Below, piece by piece: positions 50,901 to 62,414 of a stretch of 64,000 nucleotides of DNA (position 1 is its first letter; each line of letters opens with the position of its first letter). The translations under genes and the position numbers were made by a program. The notes beneath the pieces were generated by a model. That model did not search any database, was not told the DNA's origin, and was given only the letters and a program-made list of their open reading frames with translations. The DNA is taken from assembly GCA_022494885.1 (NCBI GenBank), contig JAGVSM010003740.1, forward strand, positions 372,001 to 436,000. The letters run 5' to 3'. This DNA comes from Micrasema longulum. Taxonomy: Eukaryota > Arthropoda > Insecta > Trichoptera > Brachycentridae.

Positions 50901-53900
50901 GTATAAAAGAATTAAGGATTTTTGTTTAATGTTTACTATTTATTGTACCTTTTTTTTCTGAAATATAACATGACATAAAAATACTTAAAAAAATTGTAAC
51001 AAAGATTATTCACTATTATACAATATTTTACACCAAGTAAGTAAAAGAGCAATGTAGGGTATTCCAATAACGAATAGTATGATTATATAAGTATTACGCA
51101 TTGTTAAATATTAATCCATAAAGACAACATAAATAGTAGTGTTCCTACGTCACAAAATGTAATTACGCGACGTAGAACAATTGGTAACATCTTAATAACG
51201 CGACATAGAACAATTGGTAACATCTTAATTCCACAATAAAAAACAACTACAGCAAAAGATCATTATACTTATAAAAGAAAAAAAATTCTTTAATACAATG
51301 AAAAAAGGAAAAAAAAGTGCAGTCATGAATACAACATATTTAAGAAAGAAGTCAAAAGTTATATTCATAATTCTTTTTTGTGTAGGCACTGATTAAAAAC
51401 ACCGTATATTTTTTTTTGTAATTTATATTTTATACTGAAAATATTAACTAATTAAAAATATATATATATATAAATCTCATACTTGTAAACGGGCAGCTGT
51501 TCTAGTTGCTTGTCGGCAACCAGTCGGTGCGTGAGATCGGCCTGCTCATTGTCGTAGGGGGCCAGGAGCAGGTACAGGACAGCCCCTACCAGGGTGTCAG
51601 GGCCCCCGATGGTACCCAGCGCGCGGTAATGGCGACACACGGCCAAGTATGATCCGCTTTGCTGGTCCACGGCAATCATCAGTCTGTAGAACTTCTCTTT
51701 CATCTCCTGGGGAAAGTTTCTTATCGTGTCATATGGCAAATAATATAATATTGCAACATAATTCTTCACAAAACCACTATTCCATATGATTTAAACACTG
51801 GATGGTTTTATGACACAAACTAACACTTATTTGAATGCGACTATTCTTCAACCAGTTTTTACTATTTTATAAAGATTTTTTTTAAAATAAAATGTTACTT
51901 TTTTTTAGATAAATTTAAATACATATGACACATTGGGATTGCTTTAAAGGGTAAAAAGAAAAACAAATATAATGAAAAGACATGATTTTAAGAAAACAAA
52001 TTATTTTAGTTTTCAGACTCTCCTGGAAATTCTGCCTTTTTGAGTTATGACTATTTTATTGGATGTACGATATTTTAATGTTTTGAACAATCCTGGATTA
52101 GCAATTTTGGTGGAATATAATTTTTTACTTATATATCTATGAAACAGTCTCAAGATTTTTATTAGAAAAAAACTTATAAAAATTCATAATGTATGTTAAA
52201 ACACTAGTTCTATCAATAATATATTAAAACTTATAATATAATAAATCAATCACTGATTTGAATCTACTGAACACTTTATTTTATTTTTACAAATATAGAA
52301 ACAAAAATTTAGTGTCAATTGTTTTGCCTTGTTAGGGCGTTCAATTGCGACATTCAATCTATCTAATCTTCACATTCGTTTGAAAATGCCCCAACAAGGC
52401 GAAACAATTGTCACGAAATTTTCGTTTTTATATTTGTAAAAAATAAAATTAAGTGTTCAGTAGACTCAAATCAGTGTTTGATTTCTTTTATTACAAGTTT
52501 AAATATGGAGTTCTACAAAATAAACACCAAATCAATCAATAATAATAGATTATTAAATTATTAAATTATAATGAAAAAACGTTTTACCTTTGTTTTTTCA
52601 TCTTCAAAGAATTTGGTGTTAATCTTTTTGGAGATGATTTGAGTCCGAACATAATCCTTGATTTCCGAACAAAGGCGCATCTGTTCCAATATCAATTCCA
52701 CTTTTTCCTGTTTTTCCATTGATCCGTATGTCTCCACCTGCATTATGAAAGAAAATTGATTTGGTGAACAGTTAAAGCCTAAATCGAAATAAAAGGCCAA
52801 CAGATTGATGTTTATAAAATTTTGCATAAGTACTATATGGGAACTTGATGAACCTTTCACATCAAATAACCAAAATACACGTCCAAGTGTACATTCTATA
52901 AAAATAATATTTTTATTTAAACAGTTATGTGTGTAGTTTGTATCATATCAGTCTGATCTAAAATTATAAAATATGTAAATATTTATATTGTTAAGGACCC
53001 TTGTGGTGTTTTTCACTGAAACAGCAACACTTTGTAAAAATATCCTTATGGATAAAACACCAAATTAAATTAAATTAAGTGAAATTCAGCCATGTCTACA
53101 ACATTTGAACACACTAAAAATATTGTTTATTCAACTAGCTGGTACAAAAATTTAAAAGTATTTACAGGCATTGTCTACTAGGTAAAATAATTCAGCTAGA
53201 TGAATCCCACACCCATCAATAAAGGTTACAGCACTTTTACTTCACAAAAATAAACAGATGGAAGAGTTGAGGAAATGTGGATGTTTAAACATAGGCAGAA
53301 TGGTAAATGTTACACAGTGTCAATTAAATTACTTAATTATATTCACAAATTACAACACGGATGGAGAACATTTTAGAGAAGGAAATATGGAAGTCTAGGG
53401 ATTTACAGGGCTTATGACCTGTCATTGGCTGGTTTGTAATTTGTTAATCTTAATGACTCCCTAGTCTTTTGTCTACAAATATTTGGACAAACTCAAAATA
53501 CTTAATTATATAATTGTATTTGATTTAACAAAAAGGTACCAGCCTCAAAGATGTTGAAAAAGCGATGAAACCGGTCACTGGTTATTCCAAATTTGTGGAT
53601 TTAAGTATCGCTAGTCACTAATTTCTAAAATTACAATTACAGTGAACTATGATCAAGAACTTCCACAAACAAACGTGAATGATTTACAATAATTCCAGTT
53701 GTAAAAAGTGGGGATCAGGGTAAGGATTTCCCACCTGCAACTCTTGTATGATCTTGGCTGCTTCAGCGACATTGTCCTCTCCTTCTCGTATCTTAGCCAA
53801 CTTGTGTGTGAGACGAGCCCTCTCCACTTCCACATAGATCTTGCCCTCGGTGACACTCCTTAGTGTCTCGATCAGTTTGATTTGTGTCTCTTTATCGGGA

Positions 53901-56900
53901 GTCTTCTCCACGTATAGACAACATTCTTGAACCATTTTTACCACAGCTTGTTTTAGTTGCGATCTAAAATAGTGTTACTTATTTTGATGGCATTCGATGG
54001 TTTTATTTATTTATTTTATAGAAACATACAGTCAACAACGATTAATTACAAATTCAAAATAAAGTTGAAAGACCCAGTATTAACTATTTATACCCGATAT
54101 AAGAAAAATGTTACTTATAAAAACATTTATGGCCAAGAATAACTGTACTAAGCTTATCCCATCGTTTATTTTTTTATTATGCCACATTTTTTGTACATTT
54201 ATGAACATGTGCAGTTACTAATACTAACAAGTATTTTGTACTAGTATAAGTAACAAAACAAAACACTAAACAAATGTCAAACACAATTAACAAAATACAA
54301 GTGTATCAAAATCGATAATGATATTTTTGATGTATTATTTGATAATGGTGGTGTTTAATAGTCGGAATTTCTTCCAAACGATTAAGCCAGTAAATAAAAA
54401 CTATTTTCTGGGCGTCATGAGAATTTTGAAAGAGAATATTCTATGTAAATAATTTAATAAAGACAGTAATTCTTAGATATTAGACCATGCAGAAAATTTA
54501 AGTAACAAAAATTATAAACTACATACTGAAATATGCCATTGATAAATGTTTAGACGATTGGATGTATTTATTTACATTTAATAAATTCAAATATGGAATA
54601 CATATAGTAAATCTTTTATGTGTAAATACTACAAATTAAAATAAGGACCCACAGAATTATAATAGACCAAAGTAATTTTATTTAACAATCTGACAGATGG
54701 TAGAATAATTGAATTCTTAAAAAATATTACTTGTGAATTTGCTTCTTACACATGAAATGTGATCTTACCATTTTCTCTTTTAATCCCAGCAGTATTTCGA
54801 CACTTACAAACGACACAACACGGCATAATTGAATTTAAATCGACAGTTGCATACTAAGCTTCGTCTACAGAGTACCCAATGTCCAAAGCGTAAACCTACT
54901 AATTTGTGAGTAGTTTAGTCGGATTCATTTTGATGCGGTTTCTGGGGTATTCTAATTGTATGCAAGGACAATTGTTGTTTTTGTCAAGATGTTTTCATAT
55001 ACTAAACAAAATTTATCTGGGTGTCATGATCATTTTTATACCCATAAATGACATTTCATTTTAAAAAGAAAAGATAGCATAAATTTAAGATAAATACAAT
55101 CCATTTTGCTACTGAAAAACATAACATATGACAGATTGTGTGCTTATTCCAGTGCTATGAAGCGTTAGATCCAAGTATAAACTTGGAATAAGTTTTTATG
55201 GTCGCTATCCCAGCTCTATACCGAGTATAACTTTATGCGAGTTTTATAAGCAAGAATTTTTCCTATTCCATCCTTATTATACCACTATGCCTGGGCATAA
55301 CTTAATACTAGGTTTATGAATAAGGCTCAGTAGGCGTGAGGTATACAGAAGATTCTGGATATCTCAAGTTCCGTATTTTTCAGACCATAAGGCGCACTTT
55401 TTTGCTCTGAAAATTCTACCGAAAATTGGGGTGCGTCTTATAAAATTGATAGATAAATTTCGGGATGCGTCTTATGGTCCGATGCATCTTATCTTCCGCA
55501 AAATACAGTAATTAAAACAATGCTGTAGCAAATGTACTGAATTTTCATCACAACAGAGGGAAAATATTTTTGAGAAGAAAATATGTAAATCTAGGCATTT
55601 ACAGGGCTTATGACTTGTCATTGGCTGATTTAAGTGGCCACTTTGCACACTGTGTAAGATTCACAATTCTGCCTATGATTAAACATCTATATGTTATCAA
55701 CTCTTTCATCTCCTGACTTTTGGGAAGCCACTTAAACCAGCCAATGACAGGTCATAAGCCCTGAAAATGGCTAGACTTCCATATTACCTTTTGAAAAATG
55801 ATTTCTCTCTCTGTTGCAATAAATTTCAATCTTAATAACCAAGTAGGGAGTGAAATCCAGCCGTTTCTACTTACATTTGAACATATTCAAAATATTGTTG
55901 AATAAATAAATTCCTTACAAATATAAAATGTTATTTAAGATAAGAATTTAATAAAATAATGTACCTGCGCTTTGCAAGGAGTGCAATATGGTCATTGAGT
56001 GAAACCCAATCCTTGGCATCATAACAAATTTGAACAATTGCTACTAGAACTCGGGAAGTGGAGACCATATCGGCACCCTGAGATCAAACATAAGGGAATA
56101 TTATTCATCATTACTTCGGAATGCATCTAAAATATCGTACAAAAGAATAATAACGTAATACATAAAATAAAAAAACAATATTGCTGGCCTGGCATCTGAA
56201 GCATAAGACTGATCATCTTACCTTCATGTAAAAAAGATTATCAAGATACGCTGCGATTGCACCACAAGGTGCGGTAAGGGAATGATGATGATGACAAATA
56301 CAAACATGAAGTAAAAATATATCGTCACAATCGTAGAACAATGACGTATGTGGTTTTCTTCAACTTGACATGAGAGCGGTTTAATATTTTATGACACTTT
56401 AAGTCACAACTTGATGAGTAAAAAAAATATAACATTTGATACTTAGGTTAGTTATGTACATTTTACCATTTTTAAACCTGGATATAAATCCTTTTCAAGA
56501 TCAAATATAAAAAAAGTAACATTTTTCACACACCCGTTGTTGTTCTACGATCACGACGATATCAACAAATGGGAATCAAATTAACCTTGAAACCGTGGTC
56601 ACCCTATAATCCAGAGTACTCACATTTAGTTAGAGATTTGTAAAAATATATTTAACTCATCTGGGCCTCAGGGGGGTATTTAGGGTCCCCAGGAGCACGT
56701 TATTTTCAATTACTTTTAGTTATTCATCATATTGATTTAATTTTTTGTATAATCCCACCCTAAAATATTAAGAATGTATGAAAATTTGTTGCAAAAATAT
56801 TTTTTTGCCAAATTCTTTCAATCATACACTTTTTTCTTTGCCTTTCCCCCTGCAAACAGCAAGCATACCAATTTGTTTGCTCTACAGTTTAGTAATCTTC

Positions 56901-59071
56901 AATACGTTTTTGAGAAACTTCACCGTACAATAGGGAAATATCACATACTACGAATACCGATAAAAATAGAAAAGGATTTAGAAAAATTAATTGTATTTTG
57001 AAAATCAATATAGATATTGCGGAGAAATGTTTCAAACATAACTTAAAAAATGAAAAATAAAAAAATATATCCCGAGAAAAACGCAACAATTTGTGACGAT
57101 GTTCTATAAAAATTTTAACGGTTACAAAGTTCAAAAATAACACAAATCGAGATGGGGCGTAGCCAATGCAATTAACGTTTTTGCGGGAATTCAAAATAAT
57201 AAATTTAAAAATATTTTTTATGATACTAATAAGCAGTAAGAAATTATTTTTTTATTCGACAGTATTCGTTTAACATATTTTATTTATTCATTAAAAATTA
57301 CACTTGTTTAAATATTAATGAATTAAGGCTTTTTCGGCTGTGCCCGTGTTAAGCCATCATCATCATCATCATTCCCTTACCGCACCGTATGGTGCATATG
57401 ACACTGCATTGGTACACCAATAACAGCATATCTTGATCATTTTTGCAACATGAAAGTAAGATAATCAGTCTGACGCTTCAGGTGACCAGTACAGGGACTA
57501 TGAAATATTCTAGTGTAAAAACACCTTTTTAAATAAATATTTCGTATCAACCATGTCGGGAATCGAACCGGAGACCTCTTGCATGGTAGGCAAACGCGCT
57601 GACCATTACACCACGAGGCCGACAACGCCAATAATAATAAAAATACAAAGTAAAATTAATTAAATTAAATTATAATGACATGTGATGCAATAGAATAACA
57701 ATCCAGAAAAACAAGGTATAAATAATCAGATATAAATATTAAAATATAAATTATACAAATTTAGATTCATACATAATCAAATATACAAAATAATAGTATC
57801 ATTGAAATCAATAGAAAAAAAAATACAAAAACATAATTGAAATTGAATGCAGTTATGCAGAAAGCAGCCAGTCCACAATTTTGAAAAAATGAGATATTGA
57901 TGTTATCGGGTGCAGTAAGGTCAATTCTATGTCCTGTAAACAGCAAGACCGCTTTCATACAAAAAACACCTTTTGAAAATGGTTTCCATCACAAAAACGG
58001 CATTTCTCAATTTGCAGAAAACACCCACAGCACTAGAAAAATCTAACTGTTATTTAAAAATCATTCAAACTGGTCAAATACATAATAAGATTCTTGTTTG
58101 TAATGTAAAAGAAACGAATGTGTTTGTTGTTTATCATTTGTTAAAGTCAAAAACATTCCAACTGTTGTGTAGATTTGTTTATTCACCCATTTCACTAAGG
58201 TGCTATTATCTCCATTTCACTTTTCTATGGCTGGCCGCTTTCTGCATAACTACGTTAAATTATAATTAAATATGGTTTCTATAAACTCACTCTATACTGC
58301 AGTAAGAAATGAGGGTAATAAATAATGTGCCAAGTAACAGTGAGTACTAAATTCAATAATACAAAAATACATAATGAAAAAAATATCAAGATATATAATA
58401 AGCAAATAAAAGTATGGAAGGAAAGCAGATTAGTTTATTTTCGCTAATCTCGAACTTTAAAAAGATTAACAACCTCGTCCCTATTGATGTGCAGCAACCG
58501 ATTGCAAACATATTGCTTTGAAATTGTAAAAAAAGTGATATTTCTCTATTACATGCTCCAATTTGAATAAAACATTTTTATGTCCAATTTCCCGTAGAAC
58601 TGAACTTCTTCATTGGATACCGTCATATTTACTGCTTTATTTTATGGAAATGTATTCTGATATGCACTGGCAGAATTTGCTATTTTCTTAACAGATCATG
58701 CAAATAATATAAAAGTTATCAGAATGAATATGCTAGTGCAACTGGTTTTCTCTTCAACTGATTTTCTGAGAGGAATGATGAACTCACGGTTCTGGTTTGT
58801 TTCTCTAAAGCCAGTAGTTGATCAAGTGCATCGGGAACCTTTCCTTTTGCAGCCAATTCCTTACAGATGGGAATTTTTTCATCGCAAGTTTTGCTATAGT
58901 CCACCTACAAAAACAAAAACTTATTAATTACACTCAATGTTAAATAACCATAGCCATAATACGGAAGAAGAAAACCCGTGCCCGTGTAGTGAGTTGATTG
59001 ACAAAACTTACTTCCATTTTAATGATTTTTCCACTCGCGTCCAGTTCTCCCATATCTCCGTTAACTGCCAT
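47910..59071 (-). CDS. PSMD12: 26S proteasome non-ATPase regulatory subunit 12 (PSMD12/Rpn5)
   Basis: Rpn5 is a PCI-domain scaffold subunit of the 19S lid, next to the Rpn11 deubiquitinase. Exons on the minus strand: 59071-59012, 58904-58788, 56077-55965, 53963-53735, 52737-52588, 51706-51483, 50721-50565, 49867-49704, 48063-47910. All are GT-AG and in phase, giving 455 residues against 456 in human. Diagnostic stretches are [112 protein letters not shown] (winged helix of the PCI domain) and [16 protein letters not shown] near the C-terminus. The start ATG at 59071 opens [22 protein letters not shown] just upstream could be a 5' UTR splice acceptor. No key region is missing. Introns are full of repeats, and a hAT relic ends within 20 bp of exon 8. 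Confidence 0.96.
48158..48350 (+). repeat. Dispersed repeat R-C, copy 2
   Basis: Last PSMD12 intron. It matches 2535-2755 (AGTATATATAATCCA, CTGAAAGAGATCAGTTTG, AAGCCGTA, TTCGCTTGCTGAATACGG, CAGTTTAGCAG) in the same orientation. Confidence 0.6.
49047..49687 (-). mobile_element. hAT-type transposon relic with BED-finger fragment
   Basis: Ends TAGAGATGCCA and, inverted, TAGAGATGCCATGAATTTGA. The flanks are ATTTTAAT (49039-49046) and ATTTTTAT (49688-49695), an 8-bp target duplication with one mismatch, as expected for hAT. On the minus strand near 49430-49250 the frame reads [20 protein letters not shown] followed by [11 protein letters not shown], a BED zinc-finger start typical of hAT transposases. 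The rest of the transposase is gone. It lies in the last PSMD12 intron. Confidence 0.75.
50150..50465. repeat. Dispersed repeat R-B segment
   Basis: Contains AGGAAGTTGAATGCTACGGG, AAAATTAGAGCATTCAATTG and TACGGTAAAGTTTCTTGAAA, then a second block with TTTCCGGTTTACGGGAAGTC and TTAGTTTGATAGTCTATC. PSMD12 intron. Confidence 0.5.
51165..51230. repeat. Tandem duplication, two 33-bp units
   Basis: Units 51165-51197 and 51198-51230 (each starting ACGCGAC.TAGAACAATTG) differ at one internal base and at the last base. PSMD12 intron. Confidence 0.85.
52190..52560. repeat. Inverted Penelope-like terminal pair
   Basis: Two inverted copies (about 52200-52345 and 52375-52555) share GTGTTCAGTAGACTCAAATC, CAGTGTTTGATTTCTTTTAT and a GCCCCAACAAGGCGAAACAA core. 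The right copy on the plus strand keeps a hammerhead-like layout (52375-52417); the left copy is more decayed. PSMD12 intron. Confidence 0.5.
52375..52417 (+). ncRNA. Degenerate hammerhead-like motif
   Basis: TTCGT (stem I), TTGAAAA (CUGANGA position with C3 and G8 substituted), one T, GCC-CCAACAA-GGC (stem II), GAAA, CAATTGT, C, ACGAA (stem I). Stem I is a perfect 5 bp. The ACAATTGT stem III segment is self-complementary, so it would pair better between two molecules. Two invariant core bases are changed, so it is probably inactive. Confidence 0.3.
53085..53505. repeat. Dispersed repeat R-A, PSMD12 intron copy
   Basis: Contains ACACGGATGGAGAACATTTT, GGCTTATGACCTGTCATTGG and GACAAACTCAAAATA, plus the 'TGAATCCCACACCCATCAAT' block that is also seen near 8.1 kb. 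Confidence 0.55.
54648..54963. mobile_element. TIR element family T2, internally deleted copy
   Basis: Ends ACAGAATTATAATAGACCAA and, inverted, ACAATTAGAATACCCCAGAA. The interior matches 35610-35870 (CAATCTGACAGATGG, GAATTCTTAAAAAATATTAC, TTACACATGAAATG). Roughly 600 bp shorter than the 34972-35882 copy. PSMD12 intron. Confidence 0.55.
55140..55330. repeat. Fold-back repeat
   Basis: A GCTTATTCCAGTGCTATGAA start and an end AACTTAATACTAGGTTTATG followed by AATAAGGC hold several inverted ATAAACTTGGAATAAG/TATACCGAGTATAAC motifs. It looks like a small non-autonomous element. Family not identified. Confidence 0.35.
55371..55508. mobile_element. Short TIR MITE
   Basis: CCGTATTTTTCAGACCATAA then GGCGCAC on the left is answered by GTGCGTCTTA and GATGCGTCTTATGGTCCGAT and an AAAATACAG end on the right. 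Such ACCATAAGGCGCAC ends are common in eukaryotic MITEs. PSMD12 intron. Confidence 0.55.
55535..55895. repeat. Dispersed repeat R-A, inverted segments
   Basis: GGGCTTATGACTTGTCATTG and, further on, its inverse CCAATGACAGGTCATAAGCC lie about 120 bp apart, as in the 7.9-8.4 kb pair. PSMD12 intron. Confidence 0.55.
57355..57620 (-). repeat. tRNA-derived SINE, best-preserved copy
   Basis: On the minus strand the head has a perfect box A (TGGTGTAATGG, 57603-57613) and a perfect box B (GGTTCGATTCC, 57559-57569). A body of about 190 bp ends in five ATG/GAT triplets. The tRNA-like 5' part is followed directly by unrelated sequence rather than a closing acceptor stem. A related copy lies at 10832-11127. 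PSMD12 intron. Confidence 0.75.
57841..58261. mobile_element. TIR element, about 420 bp
   Basis: Left arm AATTGAATGCAGTTATGCAG continuing AAAGCAGCCAG. The right arm inverted reads AATTTAACGTAGTTATGCAG continuing AAAGCGGCCAG. I see no transposase. It lies in the second PSMD12 intron. Superfamily not assigned. Confidence 0.6.
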
Positions 59072-59439
59072 TATGGAGCTGTAACACAAAGTCTTTTATT
59101 TTGCAGCGAAATAGTGAAACAATGCAAAATACTGTCAGACATGACAAGCAAATTTCGAATAATATAACCTAAAAGTCAAAACTATAAAACATCATTAATA
59201 ACGTTTAGAAGTACATTGAAAAAAAATAACGCTGAATATATTTAATGAGCTAGATTATGTTTCACTCACAGTTTTATATTAAAGCGATGATAATTATAAA
59301 ATATTTCAATTTGTGGGACAAATAAAAGACAGATCACCGCTTGCCGTAGGTTTTTTAAAAATATTTTTTAAAGGCTGTTAAAGTGTGTTCGGTATTAAGT
59401 AATTCCGACGTTTGTTCGAATATTGAATTCTGACGGTGC

Positions 59440-60250
59440 CTACCTATAAGAAATATTTTTACTTTGATATTTTTTTTAGCAAACATACACACCATTACGC
59501 CGTCACGGTAGGCAGAGAGAATAGAACGCCACATCAGTCAGTTTTTGCAAACATACCTCGCTCCCTCTACATTCGAATGTACGTTTTCTCATGCCCGCAT
59601 GCTGGCTATTTCAAGTTTTCACAAGTTCATCTTCAAATAATATTTGTTGGATTTGGTCCTGCCATGCCTTTTTTGGTCTTCCCCGATTGATGCATCCATT
59701 AACATTTAAATTGAATTTATTTGGCCGTTTTTTCGCTGTTCATTCGGTTTACATTTCCAACCCAACATTTAACTCCTTTCATGATTTTGTCGATTATGTT
59801 TATATCAGCCTTACATGTCATAATGTATCTTGACATTTTTGTACCTATCGTAAATAGTATTATTAGAAATTCACCTGAGATATTTCGACAGCATTCAGCG
59901 TACTTTCATCCTTGTTTCTCCATTTTCATACTTTACTCCCATACATCAGGGTCAGCACCAGGACTCCATTGTGTACTGCTTATTTTGCTTCTTGCGAAAA
60001 AAAAATATTCGCCAAAGTTAATGAAAGTGCTCCGTGCATCCTGTTCCCGGCACTTACCCTTCTTTCTGTATCTTTCTCCGTCTTTCCCCCTTTAAAAACA
60101 ATCATATTCGATTTATCAACATTCATCAGCAAATCGCCCCCCTTGTATAAATTGCAGACCCTTTTGTTTTAAAAAATTGCAGGCCCTCATTGTTGTTGAC
60201 AAAAAGCACAGCATCGTCAGCAACGTTTTTGTATGAAAAAATAATGTAAA
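59440..60250 (-). pseudogene. Non-LTR retrotransposon fragment, minus strand
   Basis: Minus-strand pieces TERRVSAGNRMHGALSLTLA, then IMTCKADINIIDKIMKG, VNRMNSEKTAK and a final AFYSLCLP region match, frame by frame, the plus-strand LINE at 60430-61480 (ERRVSAGNRVNGALKSTLAN, CIIDRIKKGV, VERMDSERTVK). Stops and frameshifts are frequent. The two copies point away from each other with their truncated 5' ends facing. Confidence 0.75.
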
Positions 60251-60429
60251 ATTGTACAATAATAATAAAAAACAATATCATATACAACTTTCTTAAACGA
60301 GATAAGGACAGTCAAGACTAATAAACTGGGGACTGAAATTACACAATAAGCTGTCAGATAAAACTAAACAAAAGACTCAGACAACCATTACAAAAAATGT
60401 TTGAAATATAATCATTAACAGTAGAATAT

Positions 60430-61480
60430 GAATTTAAAAAAGTAAAAAAAAAAATTATAAATGTATGTAATCCATGGGTCATTCACATCGTGGTTTAATA
60501 TTCCGAAATGAGTCAAACAGGGATGTGTAATGTCACCATGGTTTAACATATACATCGATAACTGTATGAAAGAACTGAAAGATTTAAAAATGGGAGCAAA
60601 AATGAGTAGTATAACTGTTAACTGTATGCGGGTGATGCCGTGCTTCTTGCTAGCAGCAAAGAAGACCTTCAATTCTTGATAACGAAAGTCTACGATGATG
60701 CAAGAAAAGCGATTTGCTTATGAATGTTGATAAATCGAAAGTGATGGTTTTTGAAAGGGATGAAAATATAACTAAATGTGAGATCAGCGTGAACAGAGAT
60801 ATTCTGAATCAGGTAGAATAATTTGTGTACCTGGGAAGTATGTTTACTAGGGACGGAAAGGCCGATAAATATATTGAAAGGAGAGTGAGTGCCGGGAACA
60901 GGGTGAACGGTGCACTAAAATCTACTTTGGCAAACAAATGTTTATCGCAGGAGGCTAAACTAGCAGTTCACAACGGAGCTCTAGTTCCAACTCTAATGTA
61001 TGGGAGCGAAGTATGGAATTGGAAAAATAATTATGAAAATAGGTTGAATGCTGTCGAAATGCGATCCCTCAGGTGTGGTAAAACGATGTATGATAGGTGC
61101 ACAAATGTCGAGATCCGTGAAGTGTGTAAGGCTGAGACATGCATTATTGACAGAATCAAGAAAGGGGTGCTGCCTTGGTTTGGACATGTAGAGCGAATGG
61201 ACAGCGAAAGAACGGTTAAAAGGATCTACGATGCAAATGTTGATGGATGCAGAAAACGAGGAAGACCGAGAAAGACATGGCACGATCAAGTCCATCAAAT
61301 ACCTGAAGATGGACATGTCAAAAGTAGGAATAATCGGCGTGCGTGCATGAGAAGATGTATGAATGTAGAGGAAGCGAGGTATGTATGCCAAGATAAAGTT
61401 TTATGGCGTTCTATCCTCTCTGCCTACCCCTACGGGGAAACGGCGTGGTGGTTTGTTCTTGTTGTTGTTGTTATGTAATC
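60430..61480 (+). pseudogene. Non-LTR retrotransposon fragment, plus strand
   Basis: The C-terminal reverse-transcriptase region starts with GCVMSPWLFNIYIDN. A YAGD replaces the catalytic YADD near 60625. An open frame (60825-61478) follows with YLGSMFTRDGKADKYIERRV, VPTLMYGSEVWNWK, LPWFGHVERMDSERTV, GRPRKTWHDQVHQI and ARYVCQDKVLWRSILSAYP. It ends in GTTCTTGTTGTTGTTGTTAT, a GTT-repeat tail. A stop at about 60820 and frameshifts before it break the coding region. Confidence 0.85.
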
Positions 61481-61599
61481 CGTAAAGGTTAAGAAATAAA
61501 ATTTCAAATAAAAAATATAAAAAATGGTCCGTTGTCTTACTGTAAGCTAGAAATCTTTAACAACTCTTTTTTATCATTGGTCGATTCATAATTAACTAG

Positions 61600-61740
61600 T
61601 GAAGTCATTCAAAGTAGTCCGTTTTCATTAAATTATTTTTTATTATTACTGTCGTATATTTTCAAGAAACTTTACTTTACAATTCAATGCTTTTTTTTTT
61701 ACAGCGCGTATAAAAAAATGTTTGTATCCCATTTCTCTTA
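61600..61740. repeat. Dispersed repeat R-B fragment
   Basis: Contains TCAAAGTAGTCCGTTTTCAT, TTCAAGAAACTTTACTTTAC and ATCCCATTTCTCTTAAG, the terminal block of R-B. It abuts the 61741 palindrome, which may have inserted into it. Confidence 0.5.
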
Positions 61741-61983
61741 AGCTAGGGTTTCCTAGGACAGCGGTGCCCGTATTTTAACGGCCGTAGTGAACGGTGATGC
61801 AGTGGAAAGCCATCGTAAAGGTGATTAGAGAGTGGTTTCCTAGGAAAACGGTGTTAAATGGTGTTGATAACACCGTTTTCCTAGAAAACCACACTCTTGT
61901 CACCTTTACGACGGCTGTCCACTGCATCACCGTTCACTACGGCCGTTAAAATACGGGCACCGCTGTCCTAGGAAACCCTAGCT
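61741..61983. mobile_element. Near-perfect 243-bp palindromic fold-back element
   Basis: The left arm starts AGCTAGGGTTTCCTAGGACA. The first 66 bp match the inverse of the right arm perfectly by eye, and the inner arm (to about 61855) matches with scattered differences around a short loop. A TTTCCTAGGA motif occurs at both ends and again inside each arm, suggesting a nested inverted repeat. No open frame. Confidence 0.75.
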
Positions 61984-62159
61984 TTAGGGCTGAAGTTTTT
62001 CAATTGAATTATATAAAGATTTATTGCAAAGTTAATTGCGCAAGTTAATTAATATATGTTTTTATTTTTTATTTCCTGATAACGATTTGGATATTTGGCA
62101 ATCTGGATGGCTTGAGTTTGGGTAAGCCGAGTTTAATTGGGATTTCATTAAAGACTTAT

Positions 62160-62286
62160 ACCCGTATGCAGAGACAAAACTTAAGGTGAGGAAAGTACAT
62201 TCTTATCTCAAATGCGGAGAATAACCCGAAGGTGATGACAATAGAATGTACTTTCCTCACCTTAAGTTTTGTCTCTGCATACGGGT
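62160..62286. mobile_element. MITE with 44-bp perfect TIRs
   Basis: Arms 62160-62203 and 62243-62286, starting ACCCGTATGCAGAGACAAAA, are identical when inverted. The 39-bp spacer has no coding potential. Confidence 0.75.
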
Positions 62287-62414
62287 GTTAAAAATACATT
62301 TTAAACAACAAAGTTGATTTCTTGCCACGCAATGCGCGCCGGCTGCCTAGATCCTTTTTGTATTGTTATAACATTTCCTGACAACAAATTAAATATTTGG
62401 AAATATGGATGACA

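Noticed and set aside
59436..60172. Several plus-strand open frames at 59.4-60.2 kb
   Set aside because: They are antisense readings of a minus-strand LINE fragment.
60825..61478. A host gene of about 217 codons
   Set aside because: It is the end of a non-LTR retrotransposon; the upstream catalytic region is frameshifted and its YADD box is altered.
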